From positions 1-15,388 of the forward strand of contig CAIYZZ010000181.1 of assembly GCA_903930805.1 (NCBI GenBank): DNA of 15,388 nt, given 5' to 3'. Made by a program: the position numbers and the translations under genes. The stretch is from an uncultured Rhodocyclaceae bacterium. Its GTDB lineage: Bacteria > Pseudomonadota > Gammaproteobacteria > Burkholderiales > Rhodocyclaceae. This document shows, one piece after another, positions 6,923 to 15,388 of the stretch; positions within the stretch are counted from its first letter, which is position 1; each line of letters opens with the position of its first letter. The notes under the pieces were generated by a model. That model had not been told where the DNA came from. It did no database searches and saw only the letters and a list, made by a program, of their open reading frames with translations.

Positions 6923-6932
6923 TACCGTCACC

Positions 6933-7580
6933 ATGAGTAACGCCGATTTTAGTCAAAACTTCATTGCCTTTGCCTGCGACAAGGGAGTATTGCTCTTCGG
7001 GGAATTCAAGACCAAGGCGGGACGACTCTCCCCCTACTTCTTCAATGCCGGACTGTTCAATGACGGCGACGCCCTAGCCAAACTGTCCGACTTTTATGCC
7101 CGGGCAATTCTGGATGCCGGGATAGAGTTCGACATGCTGTTCGGCCCCGCCTACAAAGGCATCCCGTTGGTAGCAGCGATCTCGATGGCGCTGGCGGCAC
7201 GTGGCCGCAACCTGCCGTTCGCCTTCAACCGCAAGGAAGCCAAAGCCCACGGCGAGGGTGGCATGCTGATCGGTGCGCCGCTTGCCGGGCGCGTGCTGAT
7301 TGTCGACGACGTCATTTCGGCTGGTACTTCGGTGCGCGAATCGGTTGACATCATTCGTGCCAGCGGCGCCACGCCTGCCGGCGTTGCGATCGCCATCGAC
7401 CGTCAGGAGCGCGGTACGGGAGCGCTCTCGGCCGTGCAGGAAGTAGAGCAAGGTTCGCAAATGCCGGTGGTCGCCATCGCGCGATTGACCGACATCATTA
7501 GCTATCTGGCCGACCAGCCGGCGCTCGAACAAAATCTTGCGGCTGTGCGCCGCTATCGGGAGAACTATGGTGTTACCTAA
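6933..7580 (+). CDS. pyrE: Orotate phosphoribosyltransferase
   Basis: This 215-residue cytosolic enzyme joins orotate and PRPP to make orotidine 5'-phosphate in de novo pyrimidine synthesis. The PRPP-binding signature [13 protein letters not shown] is at 121-133. The catalytic flexible loop [11 protein letters not shown] is at 100-110, and the N-terminal [16 protein letters not shown] (25-40) matches the substrate-binding region of the E. coli type. The length is close to the 213 residues of the E. coli enzyme. No Shine-Dalgarno precedes the ATG; the candidate -10 at 6917 would make the message nearly leaderless. The 3' end overlaps the next gene by 14 bp. Confidence 0.96.
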   Translation: MSNADFSQNFIAFACDKGVLLFGEFKTKAGRLSPYFFNAGLFNDGDALAKLSDFYARAILDAGIEFDMLFGPAYKGIPLVAAISMALAARGRNLPFAFNRKEAKAHGEGGMLIGAPLAGRVLIVDDVISAGTSVRESVDIIRASGATPAGVAIAIDRQERGTGALSAVQEVEQGSQMPVVAIARLTDIISYLADQPALEQNLAAVRRYRENYGVT

Positions 7581-8187
7581 ACAATTTATTTTTCGTTCTG
7601 CCACTTTCGTGCTGCTGGGACTTGGTGCCGCACTGCCTGCCGCCGCACGGATTACCTGTTGCGATGTGGACGGCAAGCGTACCTGCGGCGATCCGCCACC
7701 ACAACAATGCGTCAGCAAGGCAAAAACAGAGTTTAACAAGGGGGGCGTCGCGAAGAAGGTGGAGGCGCCCCTGACGGCGGAAGAGAAAGTCGCCCGTGAA
7801 GCAGAGGCCGCGCGTCTGGCAGAAGAGAAAAAGAAAGCGGCCGATCTGGCGCGCCGCGACCGTGCCCTCGTCGACAGCTATACGAGCGAGAAAGATATCG
7901 ATCTGGCGCGTGACAGGGCAGTTGCCGAAATTGAGAAAAATTCCGAGCAGGCTAAAAACCGGCTCGAAGCGGCACAGAAGAAGAAGCAAAAATTCGATCA
8001 GGAAAAAGAGTTCTACCAGAAGAAACCAATGCCGGCGGCACTGCAAGCACAGATCAAGGACAACGAAAGCGAGATCGCCGCCCAGAGCAAAGCTCTGCAG
8101 GAAAAGGATGCTAGCATCGAAGCCATCAACCTGCGCTTCGAAACCGACAAGGCGCGCTACCGCACCCTGAAAGCGGCCGGCAAGTAA
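7567..8187 (+). CDS. Exported cysteine-bearing coiled-coil protein coupled to pyrE
   Basis: The protein has 206 residues from the ATG at 7567. A signal peptide covers about 1-27, with cleavage near PAAA-R. A short Cys-rich module, [19 protein letters not shown] (30-48; C31, C32, C40, C48), resembles the N-terminus of DUF4124-type periplasmic proteins. The rest, about 66-200, is rich in Ala, Glu, Lys and Gln and should form a long coiled coil. The function is unknown, and a periplasmic location is inferred. GGGAG at 7558-7562 lies inside the pyrE end; GTG at 7570 is an alternative start with better spacing. The 14-bp overlap with pyrE suggests coupled translation. Its stop is two bases from the convergent gatB stop. 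Confidence 0.82.
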   Translation: MVLPKQFIFRSATFVLLGLGAALPAAARITCCDVDGKRTCGDPPPQQCVSKAKTEFNKGGVAKKVEAPLTAEEKVAREAEAARLAEEKKKAADLARRDRALVDSYTSEKDIDLARDRAVAEIEKNSEQAKNRLEAAQKKKQKFDQEKEFYQKKPMPAALQAQIKDNESEIAAQSKALQEKDASIEAINLRFETDKARYRTLKAAGK

Positions 8188-8189
8188 GT

Positions 8190-9626
8190 TTAGCCCGCAA
8201 GTTTTTTCCGCAGCAGATCGTTGACCTGCTGTGGGTTGGCTTTCCCCTTGGTTGCTTTCATCGCTTGGCCGACCAGCGCATTGAAGGCCTTGTCCTTGCC
8301 GGCGCGAAACTCCTCGACCGACTTCGGATTGGCAGCCAGCACCATATCGATGAGCGCATCGATGGTACCGGAGTCCGAAATCTGCTTGAGACCCCGCGCC
8401 TCGATCACGGCATCGGCATCCTTGCCCTCGCCTGCCCACAGGGCGTCGAATACCTCCTTCGCCATCTTGTTGGACAACGTATTGTCGGCGAGGCGGCTGA
8501 CGATGCCGGCCAATAAAGTCGGCGGTAGCGGGACGGCAGCAATATCCAGATCCTCGCGATTCAGGCGGGCGGCAAGCTCCCCCATGACCCAGTTGGCGCA
8601 AATTTTGGCCTGTGCGGTACCCGCGCAAACCACCACGTTTTCATAATAATTGGCCATATCTCGCGTCGCCGTCAGCGTCGCGGCATCGTAGGCTGACAGT
8701 CCGTAATCCGCTTCAAAGCGCGCCTTCATCGCCTGTGGCAACTCCGGCAATCCCGCTTTAATCTGGGCAATCCAGTCAGCCTTGATCTCCAGTGGCAGCA
8801 GGTCGGGATCGGGGAAGTAGCGGTAATCATGTGCATCTTCCTTGCTGCGCATGGCGCGCGTTTCACCCGTACCGGGATCGAACAGAACGGTAGCCTGCTG
8901 GATTTTGCGGCCTTCCTCGATCTCATTGATTTGCCACTGGATTTCGTAATCTATCGCCTGCTGCAAAAAGCGGAAGGAGTTTAGATTCTTGACCTCTCTG
9001 CGGGTACCCAATGGCGCACCAGGACGGCGCACAGAAACGTTGGCATCGCAGCGGAAAGAACCTTCCTGCATGTTGCCGTCGCAGATGCCGATCCACGTCA
9101 CCAGCGAGTGCAGCGCCCTGGCGTAAGCGACGGCCTCGGCGCTTGAGCACATGTCGGGTTCGGTGACAATTTCCAGCAGCGGCGTGCCGGCGCGGTTCAA
9201 GTCGATACCGGTCTTGCCATGAAAATCCTCATGCAGCGACTTGCCGGCATCCTCTTCCAGGTGGGCGCGGGTGAGATGTACGAACTTCTCGGCATCACCG
9301 ACATGGATGGCCAAACCACCGCCCAACACAACCGGAATTTCGAACTGGCTGATCTGGTAGCCCTTGGGCAAATCGGGATAGAAGTAATTCTTGCGGGCGA
9401 AGATCGAGCGCGGCGCAATCGTGGCGCCGACAGCCAGGCCAAACTTGATGGCGTAGACCACCGCCGCGCTGTTTAATACGGGCAATACACCGGGCAAGGC
9501 GATGTCGATGGCGCAGGCTTGGCGGTTCGGTTCGGCACCGAAGACCGTGCTTGCACCGGAAAATATTTTCGATTGAGTGCGCAACTGGGCGTGGGTTTCC
9601 AACCCGATCACTACTTCCCAAGTCAT
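8190..9626 (-). CDS. gatB: Asp-tRNA(Asn)/Glu-tRNA(Gln) amidotransferase subunit B
   Basis: This 478-residue subunit of GatCAB binds the misacylated tRNA and activates the side-chain carboxylate with ATP before amidation. The N-terminal catalytic cradle starts with [12 protein letters not shown] (4-15) and carries [15 protein letters not shown] (84-98), the family's signature region. [17 protein letters not shown] motif follows. The C-terminal third is the helical YqeY-like tRNA-binding domain. An in-frame start lies upstream at 9713, but GGAGG at 9634-9638, seven bases before the ATG at 9626, and homology at VVIGLE set the start. That ATG overlaps the gatA stop as ATGA (9623-9626), so the subunits are probably coupled. 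Confidence 0.96.
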   Translation of the reverse strand: MTWEVVIGLETHAQLRTQSKIFSGASTVFGAEPNRQACAIDIALPGVLPVLNSAAVVYAIKFGLAVGATIAPRSIFARKNYFYPDLPKGYQISQFEIPVVLGGGLAIHVGDAEKFVHLTRAHLEEDAGKSLHEDFHGKTGIDLNRAGTPLLEIVTEPDMCSSAEAVAYARALHSLVTWIGICDGNMQEGSFRCDANVSVRRPGAPLGTRREVKNLNSFRFLQQAIDYEIQWQINEIEEGRKIQQATVLFDPGTGETRAMRSKEDAHDYRYFPDPDLLPLEIKADWIAQIKAGLPELPQAMKARFEADYGLSAYDAATLTATRDMANYYENVVVCAGTAQAKICANWVMGELAARLNREDLDIAAVPLPPTLLAGIVSRLADNTLSNKMAKEVFDALWAGEGKDADAVIEARGLKQISDSGTIDALIDMVLAANPKSVEEFRAGKDKAFNALVGQAMKATKGKANPQQVNDLLRKKLAG

Positions 9627-11098
9627 TTCATTGCCTCCGGCATCCGTGTGTGCCAGTCGGTCGCCTGCTGGTAGCGATGTGCCACATTGAGCATCTGCGC
9701 CTCGGCAAACCACGGCCCGACAATCTGCAAACCCACGGGTAGATTGGGCAGAGCGTTATCAAAACCACAGGGTATCGACATGCCCGGCAAGCCGGCGAGG
9801 TTCACTGCGATGGTGTAGATGTCCGATAGATACATCTGTACTGGGTCGGCGCTCTTCGCGCCAAATTTGAAGGCCACCGAGGGGGCCGTCGGCCCCATGA
9901 TGACATCGCATTCCTTGAAGGCAGCAGCAAAGTCGGCGGCGATGAGACGACGGATCTTCTGCGCCTTGAGGTAGTAGGCATCGTAATAGCCATGCGACAG
10001 CACGTAGGTGCCGATAAGGATGCGCCGCTTCACCTCGTCGCCGAAACCTTGCGCCCGGCTCTTGGCGTACATGTCGTTGAGATCGGCATAATCTGCAGCA
10101 CGATGGCCGTAACGCACGCCGTCGAAACGCGAAAGATTCGAACTAGCCTCGGCCGGGGCGATGACATAGTAGGCCGGTACCGACAGGTTTGAATTCGGCA
10201 GGTCGACTTCGACGGTGGTTGCACCGAGCTTGCGGTATTCGGCCAGCGCAGCCTCGACGGCGGCGCGCACGCCGTCATCCATGCCGGCACCGAAAAATTC
10301 GCGTGGCAGACCGATCCTCAGGCCCTCGAGCGAGCGCTCCAGATCGCGGGCGTAATCTTCGGTCGGCCGCTCCAGCGAGGTCGAATCGCGCGGATCGAAG
10401 CCAGACATGGCATTCAATAACAAGGCGCAGTCCTCGGCCGACTTGGCCATCGGCCCGCCCTGGTCGAGCGAGGAGGCAAAGGCAATCATGCCGTAGCGCG
10501 ACACCACGCCGTAAGTTGGCTTGAGGCCGGTGAGCCCGCACAGGGCCGCCGGCTGGCGGATCGAACCGCCGGTATCGGTGCCGGTCGCGGCCGGTGCCAG
10601 ACGCGCCGCCACGGCGGCAGCCGAACCGCCGGAAGAGCCGCCGGGCACGCAGTTGGTGTCCCACGGATTCTTCACCGGACCAAAATGAGAGCTCTCGTTG
10701 GACGAACCCATGGCAAATTCGTCCATGTTGCATTTGCCAAGCATCACCATGCCGGCGGCGTTGAAGCGCTCAACGACATGGGCATCGTAGGGTGCGACGA
10801 AATTGGCCAGCATCCTGGAGCCACAGGTGGTGCGCCAACCCTCGGCGCAAAAAATATCCTTGTGCGCCAGCGGAATACCGCAGAGTGGCGACACTTCCGC
10901 CGTCCCGCCGGCTCCACTCAATCTTTCATCCGCTGCGCTGGCTGCAGTCAGCGCCTTGTCGCGGTCGACAGTGACGAAGGCGTTCAGCTGCGGGTTATGC
11001 CGCTCGATACGATCAAGGAATAGCGTCGTTAGTTCGACGCTGGAAATCATTTTCTGCGCCAGTGCGGCAGAAAGCTCCTTCAGGCTTGCATTCAGCAT
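9623..11098 (-). CDS. gatA: Asp-tRNA(Asn)/Glu-tRNA(Gln) amidotransferase subunit A
   Basis: This 491-residue glutaminase subunit of GatCAB releases ammonia from Gln (or Asn) and passes it to GatB. It is an amidase-signature enzyme with a complete Ser-cisSer-Lys triad: Lys80 in PLAHKD, Ser155 in PGGSSGGSA, and nucleophile Ser179 in [10 protein letters not shown]. The 24-residue gap between the two serines is the family norm. The length is typical. The ATG shares one base with the gatC stop (TAATG around 11096-11100), and its own stop overlaps gatB. Thus gatC-gatA-gatB form one tightly coupled unit read leftward. Confidence 0.97.
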   Translation of the reverse strand: MLNASLKELSAALAQKMISSVELTTLFLDRIERHNPQLNAFVTVDRDKALTAASAADERLSGAGGTAEVSPLCGIPLAHKDIFCAEGWRTTCGSRMLANFVAPYDAHVVERFNAAGMVMLGKCNMDEFAMGSSNESSHFGPVKNPWDTNCVPGGSSGGSAAAVAARLAPAATGTDTGGSIRQPAALCGLTGLKPTYGVVSRYGMIAFASSLDQGGPMAKSAEDCALLLNAMSGFDPRDSTSLERPTEDYARDLERSLEGLRIGLPREFFGAGMDDGVRAAVEAALAEYRKLGATTVEVDLPNSNLSVPAYYVIAPAEASSNLSRFDGVRYGHRAADYADLNDMYAKSRAQGFGDEVKRRILIGTYVLSHGYYDAYYLKAQKIRRLIAADFAAAFKECDVIMGPTAPSVAFKFGAKSADPVQMYLSDIYTIAVNLAGLPGMSIPCGFDNALPNLPVGLQIVGPWFAEAQMLNVAHRYQQATDWHTRMPEAMK

Positions 11099-11385
11099 TA
11101 CTCGATCACCCTGGGCACGAGATACAGGCCACCTTCGGTCTCCGGCGCGATGGCCTGGAAGGCGTCGCGGCGGTCCGGCTCCGTCACCTCATCCGGGCGC
11201 AGGCGCTGCACTACATCAACGGCGTGGGCCATTGGCTCGATGCCGTCGGTATTGACTGCCTGTAACTGTGCGACGAAGGCGAGGATGCCGTTTAGCTGGT
11301 CACGCGTACGCTCGGCTTCGGCAGGAGATATTTCGATACGCGCCAGGCGCGCGATGCGGCTGACGTCGTCCAGGTTCAAGGACAT
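11098..11385 (-). CDS. gatC: Asp-tRNA(Asn)/Glu-tRNA(Gln) amidotransferase subunit C
   Basis: This 95-residue small subunit wraps around GatA and stabilises the GatA-GatB contact. The family pattern is clear: an N-terminal [14 protein letters not shown] (7-20), the central [21 protein letters not shown] (31-51), and a C-terminal [15 protein letters not shown]. The ATG at 11385 has no good Shine-Dalgarno; the preceding bases on this strand are U- and A-rich. It is the first gene of gatCAB and diverges from mreB across 137 bp. Confidence 0.95.
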   Translation of the reverse strand: MSLNLDDVSRIARLARIEISPAEAERTRDQLNGILAFVAQLQAVNTDGIEPMAHAVDVVQRLRPDEVTEPDRRDAFQAIAPETEGGLYLVPRVIE

Positions 11386-11424
11386 GGTTTGAAAGTAAGT
11401 TTTTCAGGAATGGCGTGGAGAGTG

Positions 11425-11444
11425 GCGCTTATTTCGCGAAGCGC
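11425..11444. promoter_or_regulatory. Inverted repeat with TTCGCGAA palindrome between gatC and mreB
   Basis: GCGCTT (11425-11430) and AAGCGC (11439-11444) flank an eight-base loop. An eight-base perfect palindrome, TTCGCGAA, spans 11433-11440. Relative to the candidate mreB -10 it covers the -35 region, where no good -35 hexamer is seen, so it could be an operator. Read on the other strand it would form a hairpin at the very 5' end of the gatCAB mRNA. Confidence 0.4.
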
Positions 11445-11451
11445 GTTAGGG

Positions 11452-11458
11452 TATCATA
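11452..11458. promoter_or_regulatory. Overlapping -10 elements for divergent mreB and gatC transcription
   Basis: TATCAT (11452-11457, + strand) and TATGAT (11458-11453, - strand) share five bases. Each differs from TATAAT at one position. Starts would lie near 11464 for mreB and near 11446 for gatC, giving similar leaders of about 60 nt. Neither has a convincing -35. Bidirectional promoters with symmetric -10 elements are known in bacteria; that this is one is inference. Confidence 0.38.
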
Positions 11459-11459
11459 G

Positions 11460-12566
<1,107 letters not shown>

Positions 12567-12573
12567 GCTCCAT

Positions 12574-12650
12574 CCCCGCTAGTCTGCGCAGTGGCGCACT
12601 CAGTGACCTAACTGGTGCGGCCAACCTACATTTCGCGCACTGCGGGGGAG
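12574..12650 (+). promoter_or_regulatory. mreB-mreC intercistronic inverted repeats facing the mreC ribosome binding site
   Basis: CCCCGC (12574-12579) can pair with GCGGGG (12642-12647), which lies in the GGGGGAG ribosome-binding region of mreC (12644-12650). CGCAGTG (12587-12593) can pair with CACTGCG (12638-12644), and a small AGTG-gcg-CACT hairpin (12590-12600) competes with it. These mutually exclusive pairings could set mreC output relative to mreB. No T-run is present. Confidence 0.38.
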
Positions 12651-12662
12651 AATAGAGCCTTG

Positions 12663-13586
12663 ATGTCCGCTAGTGGTCACATTGGCCACACGCCGCCGCC
12701 GTTTTTCAAGCGGGGGCCTGCACCGCTTGTGCGGCTGATATTCTTCATCGCACTTTCCCTACTGCTGCTGGTCGCCGATTTGCGCTTCAAGACCCTCGAA
12801 TCCGCACGCATGGTGGTGGGGGCGCTGCTCTGGCCGCTGCAAAAGGCAGCTTTGCTGCCGATGATGGGTGCCGGGGAGGCCGGCGATTATGTTTCCAGCC
12901 TTGCCACCCTGCAGCGCGAAAATACCGAACTACGGCAGCGCCTGCTCACCCAGGCCAACCTGCTGTTGCGGCAAACCCATCTCGATGATGAGAATCGTCG
13001 CTTGCGCGCCCTGCTTGACATGCAGGAGCACGTCAATGCGCCAGCGCTGGCCGCAGCGATCCTGTATGCCGCACGGGATCCTTTTTCCCGCCGTATCATC
13101 ATCGATCGCGGCCTGACGCACGGCCTCGAAACCGGCCAGGCAGTTATCGACGACCTGGGTGTCGTCGGCCAGATCACCCGTACTTTCCCGCTCACAAGCG
13201 AAGTCACCCTGTTGACCGACAAGAACCAGTCGATTCCCGTCAAGGTGGCCAGGAATGGTCTGCGTGCCGTGTTGGCCGGCGCCGGCAGTGGTGCGATGGA
13301 ATTGAAGTTTTTGCCGGCAAATGCCGACGTACGGCCGGGCGATAGCCTTCTGACTTCCGGTCTCGATGGCATTTATCTACCTGGCCTGCCAGTCGCCAGC
13401 GTCACCACTATCGACCGCGACAACTCATTTTCCTTCGCCCGCATCGAATGCTCACCAGCAGCAGGTGTCGAGCGGCATGGCCAGGTACTGGTCCTGGGCA
13501 AGCGCGTGCTCCCCCCACCTCCGGTGGAATCCAGCACAGACACGAAGAAGCCGGGGAAAACCCGCAGGGTCGAACGTACCAAATGA
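12663..13586 (+). CDS. mreC: Rod shape-determining protein MreC
   Basis: This 307-residue inner-membrane protein extends into the periplasm, where it activates PBP2 and links to MreB through MreD. The order of parts is: a short cytoplasmic N-terminus, a membrane helix at about 22-39, a coiled coil at about 76-120 with many Leu, Gln and Arg, then the two beta-barrel domains with DPFSRRIIIDRG near 139-150, VVGQITR, and RPGDSLLTSGL(D)GIYLPGLP. A Pro/Lys-rich tail ends the protein. The ATG at 12663 is preferred. TTG at 12660 is nearer the GGGGGAG at 12644-12650 and could be used, and an in-frame GTG at 12615 is less likely. The stop overlaps the mreD start as ATGA. Confidence 0.95.
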   Translation: MSASGHIGHTPPPFFKRGPAPLVRLIFFIALSLLLLVADLRFKTLESARMVVGALLWPLQKAALLPMMGAGEAGDYVSSLATLQRENTELRQRLLTQANLLLRQTHLDDENRRLRALLDMQEHVNAPALAAAILYAARDPFSRRIIIDRGLTHGLETGQAVIDDLGVVGQITRTFPLTSEVTLLTDKNQSIPVKVARNGLRAVLAGAGSGAMELKFLPANADVRPGDSLLTSGLDGIYLPGLPVASVTTIDRDNSFSFARIECSPAAGVERHGQVLVLGKRVLPPPPVESSTDTKKPGKTRRVERTK

Positions 13587-14107
13587 TCCAACCCACCCAC
13601 TCCTCACGTCGCATCCTGCTACCGGCCCGTAGCTGGTTCATCTATTCGTCTCTGGCCATCGCGCTGGCGCTCAACCTGATTCCGTTCGGTCGTCTGCCGG
13701 GCATACCCGACTGGCTGGCCCTGACACTGGCCTTCTGGTGCATCCACCAGCCGCTCAAGATCGGCATGGGCGCGGCTTTCTTTTTCGGTTTGATCATGGA
13801 TGTGGCCGACGCCAGCGTCATGGGTCAACACGCCCTCGCCTACGTGCTGCTCGCCTTCGCCGCCGGCGGCCTGTCGCGGCGCATTCTCTGGTTCCCGTTG
13901 GCACTGCAGGCGCTGCACGTATTGCTGCTATTGTTCGGCACACAACTGGTGATGCTGCTGGTCAGGCTGGCAATGGGGGCTGAGTTTCCCGGCGGGCCAT
14001 ATTTTCTTTCGAGCCTGATTGCCACCATTCTCTGGCACCCGCTTAGCCACGTGCTGCTGCTGCCGCAGTATCGCCCGGTGGAGCGGGACGAGAACAGGCC
14101 AATTTAG
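13583..14107 (+). CDS. mreD: Rod shape-determining protein MreD
   Basis: This 174-residue polytopic inner-membrane protein is part of the elongasome that couples MreC and PBP2/RodA to MreB. It has about five or six hydrophobic segments (near 17-34, 43-57, 60-78, 85-97, 103-130 and 140-162). The GLIMDVADASVMGQHALAYVLLAF region (69-92) contains the family-typical GxxxD and GxxAL(A/L)Y pattern. The ATG at 13583 overlaps the mreC stop by four bases, which argues for coupling and rules out the longer in-frame start at 13448. A GTG start for mrdA follows its stop by three bases. Confidence 0.93.
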   Translation: MIQPTHSSRRILLPARSWFIYSSLAIALALNLIPFGRLPGIPDWLALTLAFWCIHQPLKIGMGAAFFFGLIMDVADASVMGQHALAYVLLAFAAGGLSRRILWFPLALQALHVLLLLFGTQLVMLLVRLAMGAEFPGGPYFLSSLIATILWHPLSHVLLLPQYRPVERDENRPI

Positions 14108-14110
14108 CCA

Positions 14111-15388
14111 GTGGATTTTCAAAACCCCCAGGAATCTCTGGAACAGTTCAGCCGGCGCATCGCCTTTGCCGGCGGTTTCGTTCTGATCTGCTTCACGCTT
14201 CTGTTCGCGCGCTTCGTCTGGTTGCAGATCTTCCAGCACGACTACTACCATACGCGCGCCGAGGATAACCGCATCTCGCTGGTGCCGATCACTCCCAACC
14301 GCGGGCTGATTCTCGACCGCAACGGCGTGGTGCTGGCGCGCAACTATTCTGCCTATACGCTGGAGATCACACCCACGCAGGTACCCGATCTCGAAGCCAC
14401 TATCGACGGGCTGGCCGAATTCATTGTCATCGAACACAAGGATCGCAAGCGCTTCAAGAAGCTGATGGAAGAAAGCAAGCGTTTCGATTCGCTGCCGATT
14501 CGCACTCGCCTGACCGACGAGGAGGTGGCAAAGTTCATCGCGCGGCGCTTCCGTTTTCCTGGCGTAGACATCAAGGCCCGGCTGTTCCGGCAATATCCGC
14601 ACGGTGCCTTTGCCTCGCATGTGCTCGGCTACATCGGCCGCGTCACCGAACGTGACCTTGGCCGTATCGAAGAGCAAGAGGCCGAGGCCAACTATCGTGG
14701 TACCGACCACTTCGGCAAGGCCGGCCTCGAACAGCACTATGAGTTCGCGCTGCACGGCACCACCGGTTTCGAACAGGTGGAGGTTGATGCCGGCGGTCGC
14801 CCGGTGCGCACACTGGCCCGCTCGGCCCCGATCCCGGGCAACAATCTGACGCTGACAATCGATGCCAGGCTACAAGAGATCGTCGAACAGGCTTTCGGCG
14901 ACCGCAAGGGCGCATTGGTGGCGATCGAACCTGCCACCGGCGGCATCCTCGCTCTGGTCTCAGTACCCAATTACGACCCCAATCTCTTCGTCGACGGTAT
15001 CACCACACCAGACTGGAAGGAACTCAACGACTCGCCCGACAAACCGATGGTCAATCGGGCACTCAACGGTGCCTATCCCCCCGGCTCCACTTTCAAGCCT
15101 TTCATGGCGCTGGGGGCGCTGACGATCGGCAAGCGCCGCCCCGAGCAAACCATCTTCGACCCCGGTTTCTTCAATTTCGGCAACCATACCTTCCGCGACG
15201 ACAAGAAGGGTGGCCACGGCAGCGTCGACATGTACAAATCCATCGTGCATTCCTGCGATACCTACTACTACATGCTCGCCAACGACATGGGTATCGACAA
15301 CATCGCCAATTTCATGGGGCAACTGGGCTTCGGCAGCCGTACCGGCATCGACATCGATGGCGAGTCGGAAGGCATCCTGCCCTCGCAG
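14111..15388 (+). CDS. mrdA: Penicillin-binding protein 2 (partial, cut by window end)
   Basis: This is the elongasome transpeptidase that crosslinks lateral-wall peptidoglycan, anchored in the inner membrane. The window holds the first 426 codons. A cytoplasmic tail leads to one membrane helix at about 18-38, then ITPNRGLILDRNG starting the dimerisation/pedestal domain, and GKAGLEQHYE. The transpeptidase domain follows, with active-site Ser326 in PPGSTFKPF (SxxK) and the second motif Ser381-Cys382-Asp383. The KTG box lies beyond the edge. GTG at 14111, three bases after mreD, is the only sensible start; its Shine-Dalgarno is weak, so coupling to mreD is likely. rodA would be expected next. 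Confidence 0.96.
   Translation, partial: MDFQNPQESLEQFSRRIAFAGGFVLICFTLLFARFVWLQIFQHDYYHTRAEDNRISLVPITPNRGLILDRNGVVLARNYSAYTLEITPTQVPDLEATIDGLAEFIVIEHKDRKRFKKLMEESKRFDSLPIRTRLTDEEVAKFIARRFRFPGVDIKARLFRQYPHGAFASHVLGYIGRVTERDLGRIEEQEAEANYRGTDHFGKAGLEQHYEFALHGTTGFEQVEVDAGGRPVRTLARSAPIPGNNLTLTIDARLQEIVEQAFGDRKGALVAIEPATGGILALVSVPNYDPNLFVDGITTPDWKELNDSPDKPMVNRALNGAYPPGSTFKPFMALGALTIGKRRPEQTIFDPGFFNFGNHTFRDDKKGGHGSVDMYKSIVHSCDTYYYMLANDMGIDNIANFMGQLGFGSRTGIDIDGESEGILPSQ

Noticed and set aside
8170..8208. Possible intrinsic terminator between the coiled-coil gene and gatB
   Set aside because: A run of six Ts is present at 8203-8208, but the preceding stem is only three to five pairs with a bulge.
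7573..8628. Long minus-strand open frame of 351 codons
   Set aside because: It is antisense to the coiled-coil gene and then out of frame within gatB. The protein is low-complexity and matches no family, while both real genes are clear.
13928..14755. Minus-strand open frame of 275 codons
   Set aside because: It is antisense to mreD and mrdA, whose motifs are unmistakable; a shadow of GC-rich codon use.

Overview
The window is about 60% GC and reads as a chromosomal segment of a Gram-negative bacterium, most likely a betaproteobacterium related to Rhodocyclales or Nitrosomonadales. This rests on the gene order gatB-gatA-gatC facing away from mreB-mreC-mreD-mrdA, on pyrE and xth close to gatB, and on the yqjD/yqjE/yqjK trio. 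The taxon is inferred from gene order and protein character, not from a marker search. Nearly every base is coding, genes overlap by a few bases, and I see no mobile element, tRNA, rRNA or CRISPR array.

Layout, left to right. (1) 127-985: a small exported protein with a conserved Tyr/Cys/Trp C-terminus, then a four-helix membrane protein with two cysteine clusters, both on +. (2) 982-1464: an NlpC/P60 lipoprotein on -, convergent with the membrane protein and divergent from gabD. (3) 1522-2979: gabD, succinate-semialdehyde dehydrogenase, on +. (4) 2968-6915: a minus-strand block read leftward: xth (exonuclease III), a DUF883/YqjD protein, YqjE, YqjK, a short membrane protein that resembles the core of LETM1, and a radical SAM enzyme with a B12-binding-like N-terminus. 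(5) 6933-8187: pyrE and a translationally coupled exported coiled-coil protein on +, with the pyrE start only 17 bp from the xth start. (6) 8190-11385: gatC-gatA-gatB on -, the tRNA-dependent amidotransferase. (7) 11523 to the window edge: mreB-mreC-mreD-mrdA on +, the rod-shape elongasome; mrdA (PBP2) is cut by the window end at its codon 426.

Two clusters have clear joint functions: GatCAB amidates Glu-tRNA(Gln) and/or Asp-tRNA(Asn), and MreB/C/D/PBP2 run lateral wall synthesis. Their shared 137-bp intergenic region has overlapping -10 elements on the two strands and two hairpins. The most suggestive less-described element is the yqjD-yqjE-yqjK-LETM1-like group. YqjD-type proteins tether ribosomes to the inner membrane, and mitochondrial LETM1 relatives are also membrane proteins linked to ribosomes. 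A joint membrane-ribosome role is a hypothesis only. Most of the window is ordinary housekeeping DNA, and I do not see a strong case for a wholly new system.
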